Source: Novosphingopyxis sp965218915
GTDB lineage: Bacteria > Pseudomonadota > Alphaproteobacteria > Sphingomonadales > Sphingomonadaceae
DNA: 64,000 bases
NCBI RefSeq assembly: GCF_965218915.1
Contig: NZ_OZ244708.1
Span: 2,170,001-2,234,000, forward strand
Reading direction: 5' to 3'
This document shows positions 34,786 to 44,261 of this stretch, one piece after another. Numbering within the stretch: position 1 is the first letter of the stretch; every line of letters begins with the position of its first letter. Position numbers and translations under genes: made by a program. The notes beneath the pieces are model-generated. The model searched no databases. It was not told where the DNA came from and saw only the letters and a list, made by a program, of their open reading frames with translations.

Positions 34786-35127
34786 TTACTTCCTGTTGCC
34801 GGTGTCGGGATCGGAATCGAACGAGGCACTGGTCTTCATCGCGCGGCGGGTGCCGGCGGCGAAACCCAGGATCAGCAACACGATCATCGCCCACGGCCCG
34901 GTGTCCAGCCATTTGTCGATGCCGAAGCCGATCAGGCCCGAAACGAGGACCGCGCCGATGAACTCGATGCCCACGGCCCAGCCGCGGCTTTCCGCGCGGC
35001 CTTCCTCATTCGTCATGGCATGGCGCTGCCGGTCCTGCGCATCCTTGATGCGCTGGTCCAGATCGTCCGCGCCGTCCTGCCTGCGATCGTCCGCCAAAAT
35101 CCGTTCCCGAACCGATTCTTGTGCCAC
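34786..35127 (-). CDS. atpI: AtpI/AtpZ-type assembly protein
   Basis: The 113-residue protein has a charged N-terminus of about 45 residues and two membrane helices (WAVGIEFIGAVLVSGLIGFGIDKWL and AMIVLLILGFAAGTRRAM). It is the first gene of the Fo cluster atpI-B-E-F'-F, as in other Alphaproteobacteria. AtpI/AtpZ proteins assist c-ring assembly or ion supply; the exact role is not settled. Confidence 0.88.
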   Translation of the reverse strand: MAQESVRERILADDRRQDGADDLDQRIKDAQDRQRHAMTNEEGRAESRGWAVGIEFIGAVLVSGLIGFGIDKWLDTGPWAMIVLLILGFAAGTRRAMKTSASFDSDPDTGNRK

Positions 35128-35297
35128 ATAAACAAAGGACCGCCGGTGACCGGCGGGCCTCGTGCCGACAGTCCATCTGTCTGAGCGCGGTCCGTTTAGA
35201 AAAGGCGGCTGGTCAAGTCAACCGGGGTGAGGGTGAAGATGGGCATCCTTTTCCCGGCCTCGCCTATGGCGGGATGCTAGCCCGCTCGGATGTTCGA

Positions 35298-35407
35298 CGT
35301 CATTGCGAGGAGCGCGGCGACGCGGCAATCCGGGGCGATGCAGCGCTGCCCTTTCGATGTCCGCGCCGCAACGGCCCTGGATTGCTTCGTTGACGCTCGC
35401 AATGACG
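35298..35407. repeat. Intergenic repeat (CGTCATTGCGAGG...AATGACG type)
   Basis: CGTCATTGCGAGGAGCG at the left and CGCTCGCAATGACG at the right are inverted ends, with GCAATCC and GGATTGC as inner arms. This belongs to a different family from the CCCGGG-type repeats. It ends just before the stop of the ydbL gene at 35416. Confidence 0.8.
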
Positions 35408-35415
35408 AAGAAATA

Positions 35416-35796
35416 TTATGGGCAGCGCGGATCGCGCGTCGGGGCGCCGCCATTGCGGGTGGCCCACTGGCCACCGGGGGTCTGGTATTTCTCGCCGGGC
35501 GAGCTTTGTTGGATCAGGCGGCAACCGGTGGTGAAGGCGAACTGTTCCACGGTCGACCCGGCATCGGCCGCGCTCTTGGTGTACGCCGCCTTGCGCTTGA
35601 TGTTGAGATCCTCGACCAGCGCGCGGATCGCCGATGATGGCGCGACAACGAACCCGAGATAACCATCCGGCTTTTCACCAATCAAACCTTGCGTACGCGC
35701 CTGCTGGTAAGCAGGATCGCGCTGTGCCTGAACGGCCGTAGCAGTCAGCGAAATGGCCGCTGCCGTCGCCGCTATGAGTGCCATTCGCTTAAACAT
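35416..35796 (-). CDS. ydbL: YdbL family (DUF1318) periplasmic protein
   Basis: The ATG at 35796 overlaps the ynbE stop (ATGA). A signal peptide (ALIAATAAAISLTATAVQAQ) leads to DUF1318 sequence: YQQARTQGLIGEKPDGYLGFVV and VEDLNIKRKAAYTKSAADAGSTVEQFAF, with a single later Cys. In E. coli YdbL modulates the YdbH-YnbE bridge. The last 25 residues run almost into the repeat at 35298 and may be strain-specific. Confidence 0.9.
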   Translation of the reverse strand: MFKRMALIAATAAAISLTATAVQAQRDPAYQQARTQGLIGEKPDGYLGFVVAPSSAIRALVEDLNIKRKAAYTKSAADAGSTVEQFAFTTGCRLIQQSSPGEKYQTPGGQWATRNGGAPTRDPRCP

Positions 35797-35996
35797 CAGA
35801 ATATCTCCGCTTCTTTCTTGATCAGTTCCTGGGCATCGCTGTCCAGCCTGTAAACCACTTCCTGCTGAATGTTGATATTCAACTCGATCACGATCGGCTC
35901 GGTCGGCGCCTCGACCGACACACACCCCCCTAGGGATAAGGGGCAGGCCAGCGCCAGCACCGATCCGAACCGACCGCAATTCGTCCATTTCGTCAT
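35796..35996 (-). CDS. ynbE: YnbE family lipoprotein
   Basis: A 66-residue protein with a lipoprotein signal ending LSLGGC (lipid on Cys25) and the short mature part VIELNINIQQEVVYRLDSDAQELIKKEAEIF, the YnbE pattern. In E. coli it is an outer-membrane lipoprotein that stacks by beta-strand addition on the end of YdbH to make a bridge across the periplasm. Both ends overlap neighbours by ATGA, so the three genes are one translational unit. Confidence 0.9.
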   Translation of the reverse strand: MTKWTNCGRFGSVLALACPLSLGGCVSVEAPTEPIVIELNINIQQEVVYRLDSDAQELIKKEAEIF

Positions 35997-38900
35997 GGCA
36001 TATTCTCGCTTTCGCTGGGCTGAACGCCGGTATTCGCTTCGCTGTCGCTATTCGTCGGACCACCCGGATCGGACTGATCCTGCAGCCGCTGCTGGATTTC
36101 ATCGATATTGCGCTGCTGTTCGATCAGGCTGGGCAAATTCTGCTTAATGAGCAAGGTCGGATCGTAATAACTCCGCACCGAGCTGATCAGCTGCAGGAAC
36201 GGCCCACGGATGTTCACGTTGAACTGAATCGGCAGCTGGGCGATCGCGCGGCTGATGAAATTGCGCTTGGCCCCTTTGCCCTGCTGCAAACCGGAAAATT
36301 TGACCTGCGTCACCATTTCACCGCCCAGATCCCCGTCGAGCGCAATCGTCAGCGCGCGGTAGCGGATCGACTTGAGCATGTCGAAGGCCAGATTGGCATA
36401 GGTGGAGAGGTCCTTGTAGGTCAGCTCGCCGACATAGGCGATCGTGCCGCCGCCATCGCGCGAGACCAGGCGCCCGCCCTCGATATGGCCGCCGGACTGG
36501 TCGAAGATCATCGGCAGGGTGCCGTCGAACACGCCGGTGGCCTGCAGATTTTCGAAGCCGAAGCGCTCCATGAATATGGCGATGTCCATGCCGGTGACCT
36601 CGAACGTCAGCGTCTTGGCGGCATCTCCGCCCAGATCGAGGATGGTGGGATCGAGATGGATCGTGCCGCCCGCGAACGGCCAGGTCGCGCCCTCCACCCG
36701 CACCCGCTGGCCGGGCAGCAACTGGTAAGACAATATGCCGTCCAGAACTTCGATGCCGGGATTGACGGAACCGAGCGCGATCTTTTGCCCCGGCGCGGTT
36801 TCAAGGCCGAGCAGATCGTCGAAGCGGATCCTGCCCGCCAGCGTCTGGACCGGGCCAAAGGGCGCGGCGAGATCGAGGCCCTTGGTGGTGAACGTGCCGG
36901 TGCTGGTCACCCGATCGCCGGTCCAGTCGATATGGCCATCGCCCGACACGCTGCCAGAGACATTGGCGACGACACCCAGCGCCAGCCGCGTCAAGGCATC
37001 AGGCTGCAATATGTCGTTGAAGGCAAGATCGCGCACCGTCAGATCGGCATGGCCCGATGCGTCCGCGAAATCATGGACCAGATCGACATCGGCGACCTTG
37101 GTGCCGGTCGCGGGTTCGGCCAGCACGCCGGTGGCGGTGATGCGGTTGCCCGCGAAGCGCAGCGCGACATCGCGGCCGGTCAGCGGCTCGAACCGGTCGA
37201 CCAGCTCGGCATCGTCGACGCGCAAGCCCCCGGTGAGATCGAACACGCCCTGTTCGAGGCGCCATTCGCCCACCGCTTCACTCAGCAGCAAGGGCACGTT
37301 GCCGATGCGCCCCGAGCCACCCGCGAGCGTGCCGCTGAGCTCCGCGCTGCCGAAGCGCCCATTGAACTGATCGGCATCGAAAATGGTGCGACTCTCGGGC
37401 TTGCCGAGCCGCACCTCGAGCGCGTCGGCGGCAAAGCCCGCGAGCGTCACGTCGACAGCGGCCGAGGCGATGGTGATCGGCGTTTCGCCCAGCCGTCCTG
37501 CCAGATCGGGTGCCACCACGCTGGCATCGGCCCTGGCGCCGCCATTGCCGACCGTCAGCAGCGATCCGTTTTTCGGGCAGACCCGTAGCCGATCGCTCGC
37601 AAGCGTCAGGCTCGACAGGCGAAACGCCTCGAACCCGATGGTCTGGCAGGCATTCCACAGCGCCAGCCGCCCGGCATTGGAGTATAAGCCCTGCACCGGC
37701 AGATCGAGCCCGGTGACATAGCCGCCGAACAGCGGCCCGGTCATCGTGGCGCGCCCGCCCAGCGCAGTGCCGCCGGGGGCGGGCCGGAAGGCGAGTTCGG
37801 GCAGCGACAGCCGCGCATCGTCCGTGCCGTAATCGGCCAGCTGGAGCCGCCCCGCATAGCCATTGCCCGACGGCGTAAGGTCGAGCACGGCCTGCGGCAG
37901 GCCGCCGCCCGCCAGCCGGATCTGTCCGTCCAGCCGGGGATGCCATCCCCGCGCATCCTTCGAAACGCGCAAATCGTCGACCAGCACGGCCATCGCCCCC
38001 GATGCCGCGTCGGCACGAAGCCCCGAAAGCATGGCATATTGCTCGCCCGTCCCGCCGACCGCCGCCTGCAGCGAAGCCGACAGGTCGATCGAACGCACCG
38101 CCTGACGCCCGGCGCCGGCAAGTTTTTCCAGAACCGGCTTCAGCGGCGTCGAGCCGAGACCGCGTGCGGCTCCGTCAAGCGGATCGAGCAGACTCGCAGG
38201 CAGCCGCAGCCCGCCGAGCCGAGGCTCGCCGGTCAGCAACGCGCGCATGCCCTGATCCGTCTGCCGCAGTCGCAGATCGCCCTTCAGACTGGCGCTGCGT
38301 GCCGCAATGTCCGGGCCGCCGATCGTGCTGGCCGCGACATCGAGCCCGATCTGGTTGCGCTCGGCATTGCCGTAGAAATCGATCGATCCGCGCATATTGG
38401 CGGCGCTGTAACCGCTTGCGCCAAGTCGATAGGCGGTAAAATTGCTACTGCCGGTCCAGCTTTTGAGCGTGTCCGACAAGGTCAGATCGAGCTGCTGCTC
38501 CATCCCGGCGAGCGAGAAGCCATCACAGCCAAGCCCGCCATTGCGCAGCGGCCCCGTCAGATGTGGGCGCCCCTTCTGGATCGCCAAAGTTCCGAAAAAA
38601 CTCGATTGCCGCGCGTTGCAGCCGCCGATCTGCAGATTGTCGGTGACCGCGGCGACCTGCCCCGCAAATCCGTCCGCCAGCTCGCCCTGCCCCACCAGCT
38701 TGATGCCGACATTGCCATAAGGCGTCGCCAGCCGCACCCGCGCGTCGGACAGGGTCGCGAAAATCTCGGGCAGCGCAAAGGGCGCCGTGCTGGTGGGATC
38801 GCGAAATTTGTCGATCTGGCCGAAGCTCAGCCCCTGATCCGTCAGCCGCCCGTAAAGCCGCACGCCATCGGCACGCACCCGCGCCACTTTTGCGCCGAGG

Positions 38901-39226
38901 CCGTTGGGCACCAGGTCGACCTCCACCCAATTGGCGGTGAGGTCCGGCTTCGTCGGATCGCCGATCACGACATCCTCGATGCGCTGCGTCTCGAAGCCGA
39001 TCTTGGCGATCCGGTAGCTGGCGCGCACGTCGCGTTTGACCAGCTCGTCCTTGATGAACCCGTCGGCGATCTGGGTGCGTTGAATCCAGGCGAACAACAG
39101 CAGCACGACGAACAACAGAAGCGCGCCGTAGAAAATATGGCGACGCCGAAAACGCCGGCGCTTGGGAATGGGTTCGTCCGCGACTTCCACGGGCCCGGCT
39201 TTGCGGCAAAGCAAGCGGGGTTTCAA
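35993..39226 (-). CDS. ydbH: AsmA-like intermembrane phospholipid transport protein YdbH
   Basis: A 1077-residue protein anchored by one N-terminal helix (FYGALLLFVVLLLFAWIQ), with a long periplasmic part of repeating beta-strands, as in AsmA-like lipid transporters. Near the C-terminus the sequence FSGLQQGKGAKRNFISRAIAQLPIQFNVNIRGPFLQLISS is the DUF2950/YdbH signature. In E. coli YdbH, TamB and YhdP are redundant phospholipid carriers to the outer membrane, and YdbH needs YnbE as its outer partner. The gene heads the overlapping operon ydbH-ynbE-ydbL. The tail after about residue 1045 is acidic and low-complexity. Confidence 0.92.
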   Translation of the reverse strand: MKPRLLCRKAGPVEVADEPIPKRRRFRRRHIFYGALLLFVVLLLFAWIQRTQIADGFIKDELVKRDVRASYRIAKIGFETQRIEDVVIGDPTKPDLTANWVEVDLVPNGLGAKVARVRADGVRLYGRLTDQGLSFGQIDKFRDPTSTAPFALPEIFATLSDARVRLATPYGNVGIKLVGQGELADGFAGQVAAVTDNLQIGGCNARQSSFFGTLAIQKGRPHLTGPLRNGGLGCDGFSLAGMEQQLDLTLSDTLKSWTGSSNFTAYRLGASGYSAANMRGSIDFYGNAERNQIGLDVAASTIGGPDIAARSASLKGDLRLRQTDQGMRALLTGEPRLGGLRLPASLLDPLDGAARGLGSTPLKPVLEKLAGAGRQAVRSIDLSASLQAAVGGTGEQYAMLSGLRADAASGAMAVLVDDLRVSKDARGWHPRLDGQIRLAGGGLPQAVLDLTPSGNGYAGRLQLADYGTDDARLSLPELAFRPAPGGTALGGRATMTGPLFGGYVTGLDLPVQGLYSNAGRLALWNACQTIGFEAFRLSSLTLASDRLRVCPKNGSLLTVGNGGARADASVVAPDLAGRLGETPITIASAAVDVTLAGFAADALEVRLGKPESRTIFDADQFNGRFGSAELSGTLAGGSGRIGNVPLLLSEAVGEWRLEQGVFDLTGGLRVDDAELVDRFEPLTGRDVALRFAGNRITATGVLAEPATGTKVADVDLVHDFADASGHADLTVRDLAFNDILQPDALTRLALGVVANVSGSVSGDGHIDWTGDRVTSTGTFTTKGLDLAAPFGPVQTLAGRIRFDDLLGLETAPGQKIALGSVNPGIEVLDGILSYQLLPGQRVRVEGATWPFAGGTIHLDPTILDLGGDAAKTLTFEVTGMDIAIFMERFGFENLQATGVFDGTLPMIFDQSGGHIEGGRLVSRDGGGTIAYVGELTYKDLSTYANLAFDMLKSIRYRALTIALDGDLGGEMVTQVKFSGLQQGKGAKRNFISRAIAQLPIQFNVNIRGPFLQLISSVRSYYDPTLLIKQNLPSLIEQQRNIDEIQQRLQDQSDPGGPTNSDSEANTGVQPSESENMP

Positions 39227-39271
39227 TCATAATGGCTTGCGCTAATCCCTTGTGAAGGGGGGATACGAATC

Positions 39272-39958
39272 ATGGGCGAAATCCACGAGCATCATGGCAA
39301 GGGTCATCGCGAACGATTGCGTGAACGCCTGCTCAGGCGCGGCGGCGAGGCGCTCGGCGATCACGAGCTGATCGAATATCTGCTCGCGCTGGCGATACCG
39401 CGCCGCGATACCAAGACGCTGGCGAAAGCGCTGATCATGGAATTTGGCGGCTTTTCCGCGCTGCTATCGGCCGATGCGGAGGCGATCGCCAAGCAGCCGG
39501 GCATGGGAGAGACCAGCACCGCGGCGATCAAGATCGTGCAGGCCGCCGCCTTGCGCCTGATCAGCGAGCCCGCGCGCACCCGCCCGATCCTGTCGAGCTG
39601 GCAGGCGCTGTCCGATTATCTGCACGCCGACATGGCGCACCGCGCGACCGAGCGCGTGCGCGTGCTCCATCTCGACGGCAAGAACCGCCTGATCCGCGAT
39701 GAGCTCGCCAGCGAAGGTTCGATCGACGAAGCCGCGGTCTACACACGCGAGATCATCCGCCGCGCGCTCGATCTGGGCAGCACCGCGCTGATCCTGGTCC
39801 ACAACCATCCCAGCGGCGACGCCACGCCGAGCCGCGCCGACATCGCCCTCACCCGCGACATTCTGGAGGCGGGCAAGCGGCTCAACATTCAGGTCCACGA
39901 CCATCTGATCATCGGCAAGGACGGCCATACGAGCATGCGCGGCCAGGGGCTGATCTAG
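39272..39958 (+). CDS. radC: RadC family protein (JAB/MPN domain)
   Basis: The 228-residue protein has the N-terminal HhH part (GHRERLRERLLRRGGEALGDHELIEYLLALAIPRRDTK) and a C-terminal JAB domain with the metal signature HNHPSGDATPSRADIALT. Expected zinc ligands are both His and the last Asp. Despite the name, involvement in DNA repair is not established for the family. It is divergent from ydbH with 45 bases between starts. Confidence 0.95.
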   Translation: MGEIHEHHGKGHRERLRERLLRRGGEALGDHELIEYLLALAIPRRDTKTLAKALIMEFGGFSALLSADAEAIAKQPGMGETSTAAIKIVQAAALRLISEPARTRPILSSWQALSDYLHADMAHRATERVRVLHLDGKNRLIRDELASEGSIDEAAVYTREIIRRALDLGSTALILVHNHPSGDATPSRADIALTRDILEAGKRLNIQVHDHLIIGKDGHTSMRGQGLI

Positions 39959-39974
39959 GGCATGCGCGCCGCTG

Positions 39975-40691
39975 CTAACCGCCCAGTTCGCCGAGCGCGA
40001 GCGCCAAAACGAGGCCGATCGCGACCGCAATTCCGGTCCAGTAATTATCCTCTTTGAACGCCTTGGGAAATACCGCTGTCGCCAGCGAGGCAACGACAGC
40101 CCCCGCTGCAAACCCCTGCATCGCGGCAAGCAAATGCTTTGATACGTGGCTCAGCGCCAAATTGCCGACGATGGCCGCCACTGACAACAGCAAGGCGGTC
40201 AGCGCCCACAGTCCCAGGACTTTGCCCTTGCCATGTCCGTCAGCGGCCATTTCCTTGGCTCCGCCAGCCGCTTCGGGCAGGTTCGATAGAAAAATGGCCC
40301 CGGCCAGCGCAGCGATTTGCATGAAACCGGCGCCGATCAAGGCAATTCCAAGCGCAATATTTTCAGGAATACCATCCAACGTAATCGCAGCAAGCAAACC
40401 GCCACCACTATCCTCGCCTATCTTCTTGTCGATCCACCAATCGCACAGGCTATATATACCCGCTCCCGCAGCTACGGAGAGGAAAACCACAGGCAATGTG
40501 CTGCGCTGGATCGCAGGCTGAATCAGCTCGGCCACAACGGAGACGATCAGGGCCCCGCCCGCGAGCGCAATGAGAAACCCCTCGAGATGTGCGTGCAAGG
40601 AACCGTAAATTCCCCAAGCAGCCCCGATCAGCAAGGCGGCAGAAACAACGACTACGGTAACGATAAGAGTTAGCATGGCCCCATGTGCCAT
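39975..40691 (-). CDS. ZIP family metal transporter
   Basis: A 238-residue membrane protein with about eight hydrophobic segments. The first helices read HLEGFLIALAGGALIVSVVAELI; the metal-site helix is TLDGIPENIALGIAL, which has the Asp, Pro-Glu-Asn pattern of helix IV/V of ZIP carriers though the first His is replaced by Asp. Likely a divalent metal carrier, polarity unknown. ATGs at 40691 and 40676 are both possible; no strong ribosome site is visible for either. Convergent with radC. Confidence 0.88.
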   Translation of the reverse strand: MAHGAMLTLIVTVVVVSAALLIGAAWGIYGSLHAHLEGFLIALAGGALIVSVVAELIQPAIQRSTLPVVFLSVAAGAGIYSLCDWWIDKKIGEDSGGGLLAAITLDGIPENIALGIALIGAGFMQIAALAGAIFLSNLPEAAGGAKEMAADGHGKGKVLGLWALTALLLSVAAIVGNLALSHVSKHLLAAMQGFAAGAVVASLATAVFPKAFKEDNYWTGIAVAIGLVLALALGELGG

Positions 40692-40831
40692 CCTACTGAA
40701 GGCCTTACAATTGCTATTAGCGCGAAGCCGATTCCGCTCCGACGAAATGAACGAAGCGCCGCCTCGAGGGGACAAGGCGGCGCTCCATCTTCGGCCAGAG
40801 GGGTGGATAAGGCCGCTCGATTTCGGCCGGA

Positions 40832-41401
40832 TCAACCGGCGAGCAGAACCTTCAGCTCGTCCTTCGAAACTCCGGCATTCTTGTCGGTATCGGCCTGTGC
40901 GAACGCCTTGCCGGTCCAGTCCGCTACCGCCGCTTCATCGGCGTCCGGTATTTCGGCATGATGCAGCGGGGCCAGCCATGCTGCGAATTCGTCCTTATTC
41001 AGTTCGCCACTGCTGTCGCCGTCATAGGACGGAAATTGCTGTTCGACGAACTGATCGACCGCGCCGGGATCGTTCGTGCCTGGATCTTCAGTCGTCGCCT
41101 CATCATCATCCATGGTGGAAGGAGGCGTGGCCGCTTCCGGATCATCGCTCTCGCTTTTATCGATGGGTTTGGACGGCGTAGTCTGCGCAGCGGTCGTCTG
41201 ATCGGTGGTGGTTTCGTCGGTCAAGGTTTCATCCATAGTCGCATCGTCCGCCAAATCTTCCGGCGGCGTGGTCAGGTCGCCATCAGGGGCGGTTTCCTGG
41301 GTAGCCGGATCGGTTTGCGTGTCCGTTCCGGCCTCCTGCGCCAGCGCCGGCATACAAAGCGCCAGAGCACTGGCGGTGATGACAAGTTTCAACATGATCA
41401 T
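40832..41401 (-). CDS. EF-hand domain protein, exported, acidic linker
   Basis: The 189-residue protein has a signal peptide (LVITASALALCMPALAQ), a very acidic, Thr-rich region of about 90 residues, then two EF-hands: DGDSSGELNKDEF (ligands D-D-S-E-E pattern) and DTDKNAGVSKDEL. Similar small EF-hand proteins are common in sphingomonads and are thought to sense calcium at the envelope. No partner is evident; the gene stands alone between the ZIP gene and purB. Confidence 0.9.
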   Translation of the reverse strand: MIMLKLVITASALALCMPALAQEAGTDTQTDPATQETAPDGDLTTPPEDLADDATMDETLTDETTTDQTTAAQTTPSKPIDKSESDDPEAATPPSTMDDDEATTEDPGTNDPGAVDQFVEQQFPSYDGDSSGELNKDEFAAWLAPLHHAEIPDADEAAVADWTGKAFAQADTDKNAGVSKDELKVLLAG

Positions 41402-41685
41402 TCTCCTTCAAAGGCGCTTTTTGCGCGCTTTGCGGCGGGGGAACCGCAGGCTACCGATCCAGTTCCTCGGCCTTTCCTGTTGGTCGCTCCGGATGTTCGC
41501 TTGAACTCCGACCCGTTTCAGATTTACGGCAAAATGGTCGCGGTGGCATTTATTTCCTATTCTCGGGAGCTTTCGCGAAATGGCTTTTGCCCGAACCGGA
41601 TTCGGTGAGCCAGATTGCCGCCCCGCGCGCGCTCTGCTAGCGGCGCGGCCAAACTTCCGAAACTTGCCATAGAGGCTAATTCGCC

Positions 41686-42987
41686 ATGGTCCCCCGTTAC
41701 GCCCGCCCCGCCATGACCGCCATCTGGGAGCCGGAGGCGAAATTCCGCATCTGGTTCGAGATCGAGGCCCACGCCACCGACGCGCTGGCCGAGCTTGGCG
41801 TGGTGCCGAAGGAGGCCGCGCAGGCAATCTGGGACAAGGGCGCGTTCGAGGTGGAACGAATCGACGCGATCGAGGCCGAGGTAAAGCATGACGTGATCGC
41901 GTTCCTGACCAATGTGGCCGAACATGTCGGACCCGAGGCACGCTTCATGCATCAGGGCATGACCAGCTCGGACGTTCTCGACACCTGCCTGGCGGTGCAA
42001 CTGGCGCGCGCCACCGACTTGCTCTTGGAAGACATGGATGCGCTGCTCGCCGCGCTGAAGCGCCGCGCGATGGAGCATAAGTTCACCCCCACCATCGGGC
42101 GCAGTCACGGCATTCATGCCGAGCCGCTGACCTTCGGCATGAAGCTGGCGCAGGCCTATGCCGAGTTCGACCGCGGTCGCAAACGACTGAAAGCGGCGCG
42201 CGCAGAGATCGCGACCTGCGCGATCTCGGGCGCGGTCGGCACATTCGCCAATATTGATCCGCGCGTGGAAGAGCATGTCGCCGAAAAGATGGGGCTGAGC
42301 GTCGAGCCGGTATCCACGCAGGTGATCCCGCGCGATCGCCATGCCATGTATTTCGCCACGCTCGCCGTCATCGCCAGCTCGGTCGAGCGGCTGGCGACCG
42401 AGGTGCGCCATCTGCAACGCACCGAGGTGCTGGAGGCGGAGGAATTTTTCTCGCTCGGCCAGAAGGGGTCGAGCGCGATGCCGCACAAGCGCAACCCGGT
42501 GCTGACCGAAAACCTCACCGGGCTGGCGCGCATGGTGCGCGGCTATGCGCTGCCCGCGATGGAGAATGTCGCGCTGTGGCATGAGCGCGATATCTCGCAC
42601 AGCTCGGTCGAGCGTTATATCGGGCCGGACGCCACGATCACGCTCGATTTCGCGCTGGCGCGGCTGACCGGGGTCGTGGAAAAGCTGCTGGTCTATCCGG
42701 AGCGGATGCAGGCCAATCTCGACAAGATGGGTGGGCTGGTTCACTCGCAGCGCGTGCTGCTGGCGCTGACGCAGGCAGGGATCAGCCGCGAAGCTGCGTA
42801 CCGGATCGTCCAGCGCAACGCGATGCAGGTGTGGGACTCGGGCGGCGAGAAGCGGCTGCTCGATCTGCTCAAGGCCGATCCGGATGTCACCGCGAAGCTG
42901 ACCCACGCAGAGATCGAGGAGCGGTTCGATCTCGATTATCATTTCAAGCAGATCGACACGATTTTCGCGCGGGTGTTCGGCGAATAA
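41686..42987 (+). CDS. purB: Adenylosuccinate lyase
   Basis: The 433-residue protein starts MVPRYARPAMTAIWEPEAKFRIWFEIEAHA. It has the fumarase/aspartase-superfamily signature SSAMPHKRNPVLTEN (signature loop with the catalytic Ser), HQGMTSSDVLDTC with SSD residues, and GRSHGIHAEPLTFG with the His pair. It splits adenylosuccinate and SAICAR in purine synthesis. The 284 bases upstream, back to the EF-hand gene, show no gene. Confidence 0.96.
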   Translation: MVPRYARPAMTAIWEPEAKFRIWFEIEAHATDALAELGVVPKEAAQAIWDKGAFEVERIDAIEAEVKHDVIAFLTNVAEHVGPEARFMHQGMTSSDVLDTCLAVQLARATDLLLEDMDALLAALKRRAMEHKFTPTIGRSHGIHAEPLTFGMKLAQAYAEFDRGRKRLKAARAEIATCAISGAVGTFANIDPRVEEHVAEKMGLSVEPVSTQVIPRDRHAMYFATLAVIASSVERLATEVRHLQRTEVLEAEEFFSLGQKGSSAMPHKRNPVLTENLTGLARMVRGYALPAMENVALWHERDISHSSVERYIGPDATITLDFALARLTGVVEKLLVYPERMQANLDKMGGLVHSQRVLLALTQAGISREAAYRIVQRNAMQVWDSGGEKRLLDLLKADPDVTAKLTHAEIEERFDLDYHFKQIDTIFARVFGE

Positions 42988-43012
42988 GGATTAAGGAACG
43001 GCTGGATCAACG

Positions 43013-43083
43013 CGTTCCCCCGCGAAGGCCGGGGTCCATCGGGTGACGTTCGGTGCTGGACTCCGGCCTTTGCCGGAGAACGA
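43013..43083. repeat. Intergenic palindromic repeat between convergent purB and pspF
   Basis: TTCCCCCGCGAAGGCCGGGGTC and GACTCCGGCCTTTGCCGGAGAACGAC are two hairpins (CCCCGCGAAGGCCGGGG and CTCCGGCCTTTGCCGGAG) that may end both transcripts. A less regular relative of the CCAGCGAAAGCTGG family. Confidence 0.7.
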
Positions 43084-43106
43084 CATCACGCATATTACCT
43101 CCCGCA

Positions 43107-44144
43107 TCACGTTGTCAGGTCGTGCTTCTTGATGCAGTGGCGCAGCTGATCGTAGCTGAGGCCGAGCGCCTTGGCCGTCTGCCGCTGATTGTAGCGATGC
43201 CTCGCCAGCGCATGTTCGACGATCGTGCGTTCATACGCCTCGGTCGCGGCTTTCAGATCGTCGATCGTCTCGAAATCGGTGCCGAGCGCCTCCTTGGCGG
43301 GTTCGGCCACGCTGTCGACCAAGTCCTTGCGCGCCCTGCCCTCCGCCGCGGCCTGTTCCGGGTTCGGCCGCCATGGCGAGACAAACGGATCGAAAATGAT
43401 GTGATCAATCGCGCCGTCCTTCTCCGACCAGCGATAGATTGCGCGTTCGATCACATTACGGAGCTCGCGCACATTGCCGGGCCAAGGGTGACGCTCAAGG
43501 GCCTCGCTTGCGAGCCGACCAAATCCGGGCCAGCTCTCCCATCCTATTTCGGCGGCCATACGACGCCCGAAATAATCGGAAAGCACCGCGATATCGCCTT
43601 CGCGCGCGCGTAGCGGCGGCAGCGTCACCACCTCGAAGCTCAGTCGATCGAGCAGATCGGCACGAAAGCGATTCTGCTCGACCATCGCGGGCAGATGGGC
43701 ATTGGTCGCCGCAACTATGCGCACGTCGACCTTGGCCGGCCGCGAGGCTCCGATCCGCGTCACCTCGCCATATTCCACCGCGCGCAGCAGACGTTCCTGC
43801 GCCGCCATCGACAGCGTGCCCAACTCGTCGAGAAACAAGGTGCCGCCATCGGCCTCTTCGAACCGGCCCGCGCGCGCGCGCGTCGCGCCGGTAAAGGCGC
43901 CCTGTTCATGGCCGAACAACTCGGCCTCGATCAGCGTTTCGGGCAGCGCGGCGCAGTTCATCGTGATCAGCGGTCCGCCCCAACGAGGGCTTAGGCGGTG
44001 AAGTCGCTCGGCGATCAACTCTTTGCCGGTACCGCGCTCGCCGATCACCAGCACCGGTCGGTTGAGTTCGGCAGCCTTCGAGGCACGCTCGACCGCATCG
44101 AGGAAGGCCCCAGACTGACCGATAAATTGATTGTCGCGCTCCAT
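43107..44144 (-). CDS. pspF: Phage shock protein operon transcriptional activator PspF
   Basis: A 345-residue sigma-54 activator without N-terminal sensor domain, as in PspF. AAA+ landmarks: GERGTGKE (Walker A), GAFTGATRARAGRFEEADGGTLFLDEL (GAFTGA loop and Walker B), and HPWPGNVRELRNVIERA. The C-terminal Fis-type HTH is YNQRQTAKALGLSYDQLRHCIKKHDL. The start is the ATG at 44144 (MERDNQFIGQSG), matching the family; more upstream ATGs only add unlike sequence. It is divergent from the psp operon and faces a sigma-54-type promoter at 44245. PspA is expected to bind and inhibit it. Confidence 0.93.
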   Translation of the reverse strand: MERDNQFIGQSGAFLDAVERASKAAELNRPVLVIGERGTGKELIAERLHRLSPRWGGPLITMNCAALPETLIEAELFGHEQGAFTGATRARAGRFEEADGGTLFLDELGTLSMAAQERLLRAVEYGEVTRIGASRPAKVDVRIVAATNAHLPAMVEQNRFRADLLDRLSFEVVTLPPLRAREGDIAVLSDYFGRRMAAEIGWESWPGFGRLASEALERHPWPGNVRELRNVIERAIYRWSEKDGAIDHIIFDPFVSPWRPNPEQAAAEGRARKDLVDSVAEPAKEALGTDFETIDDLKAATEAYERTIVEHALARHRYNQRQTAKALGLSYDQLRHCIKKHDLTT

Positions 44145-44244
44145 ACCCAAACATTGGCATATTTCACCAACATGCCGCAACAAAAACCTAACATCGTGCT
44201 CGCGGCTTTCCCGAAAAGCCTCGGAAAAGCTGCGTTTTCGGCGA

Positions 44245-44261
44245 TTGGCACAGTTTTCGCT
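44245..44261 (+). promoter_or_regulatory. Sigma-54 (-24/-12) promoter of the psp operon
   Basis: TTGGCACAGTTTTCGCT has the GG-N10-GC spacing that defines sigma-54 promoters, and TGGCAC matches the -24 element exactly. It lies 100 bases downstream of the pspF start and 45 bases before the 50-residue peptide gene, in the orientation of pspA. The 100 bases upstream are where PspF would bind. Confidence 0.75.

Noticed and set aside
41557..42942. A 461-codon minus-strand frame across purB
   Set aside because: It covers the well-supported purB gene and shows only low-complexity His/Arg-rich sequence.
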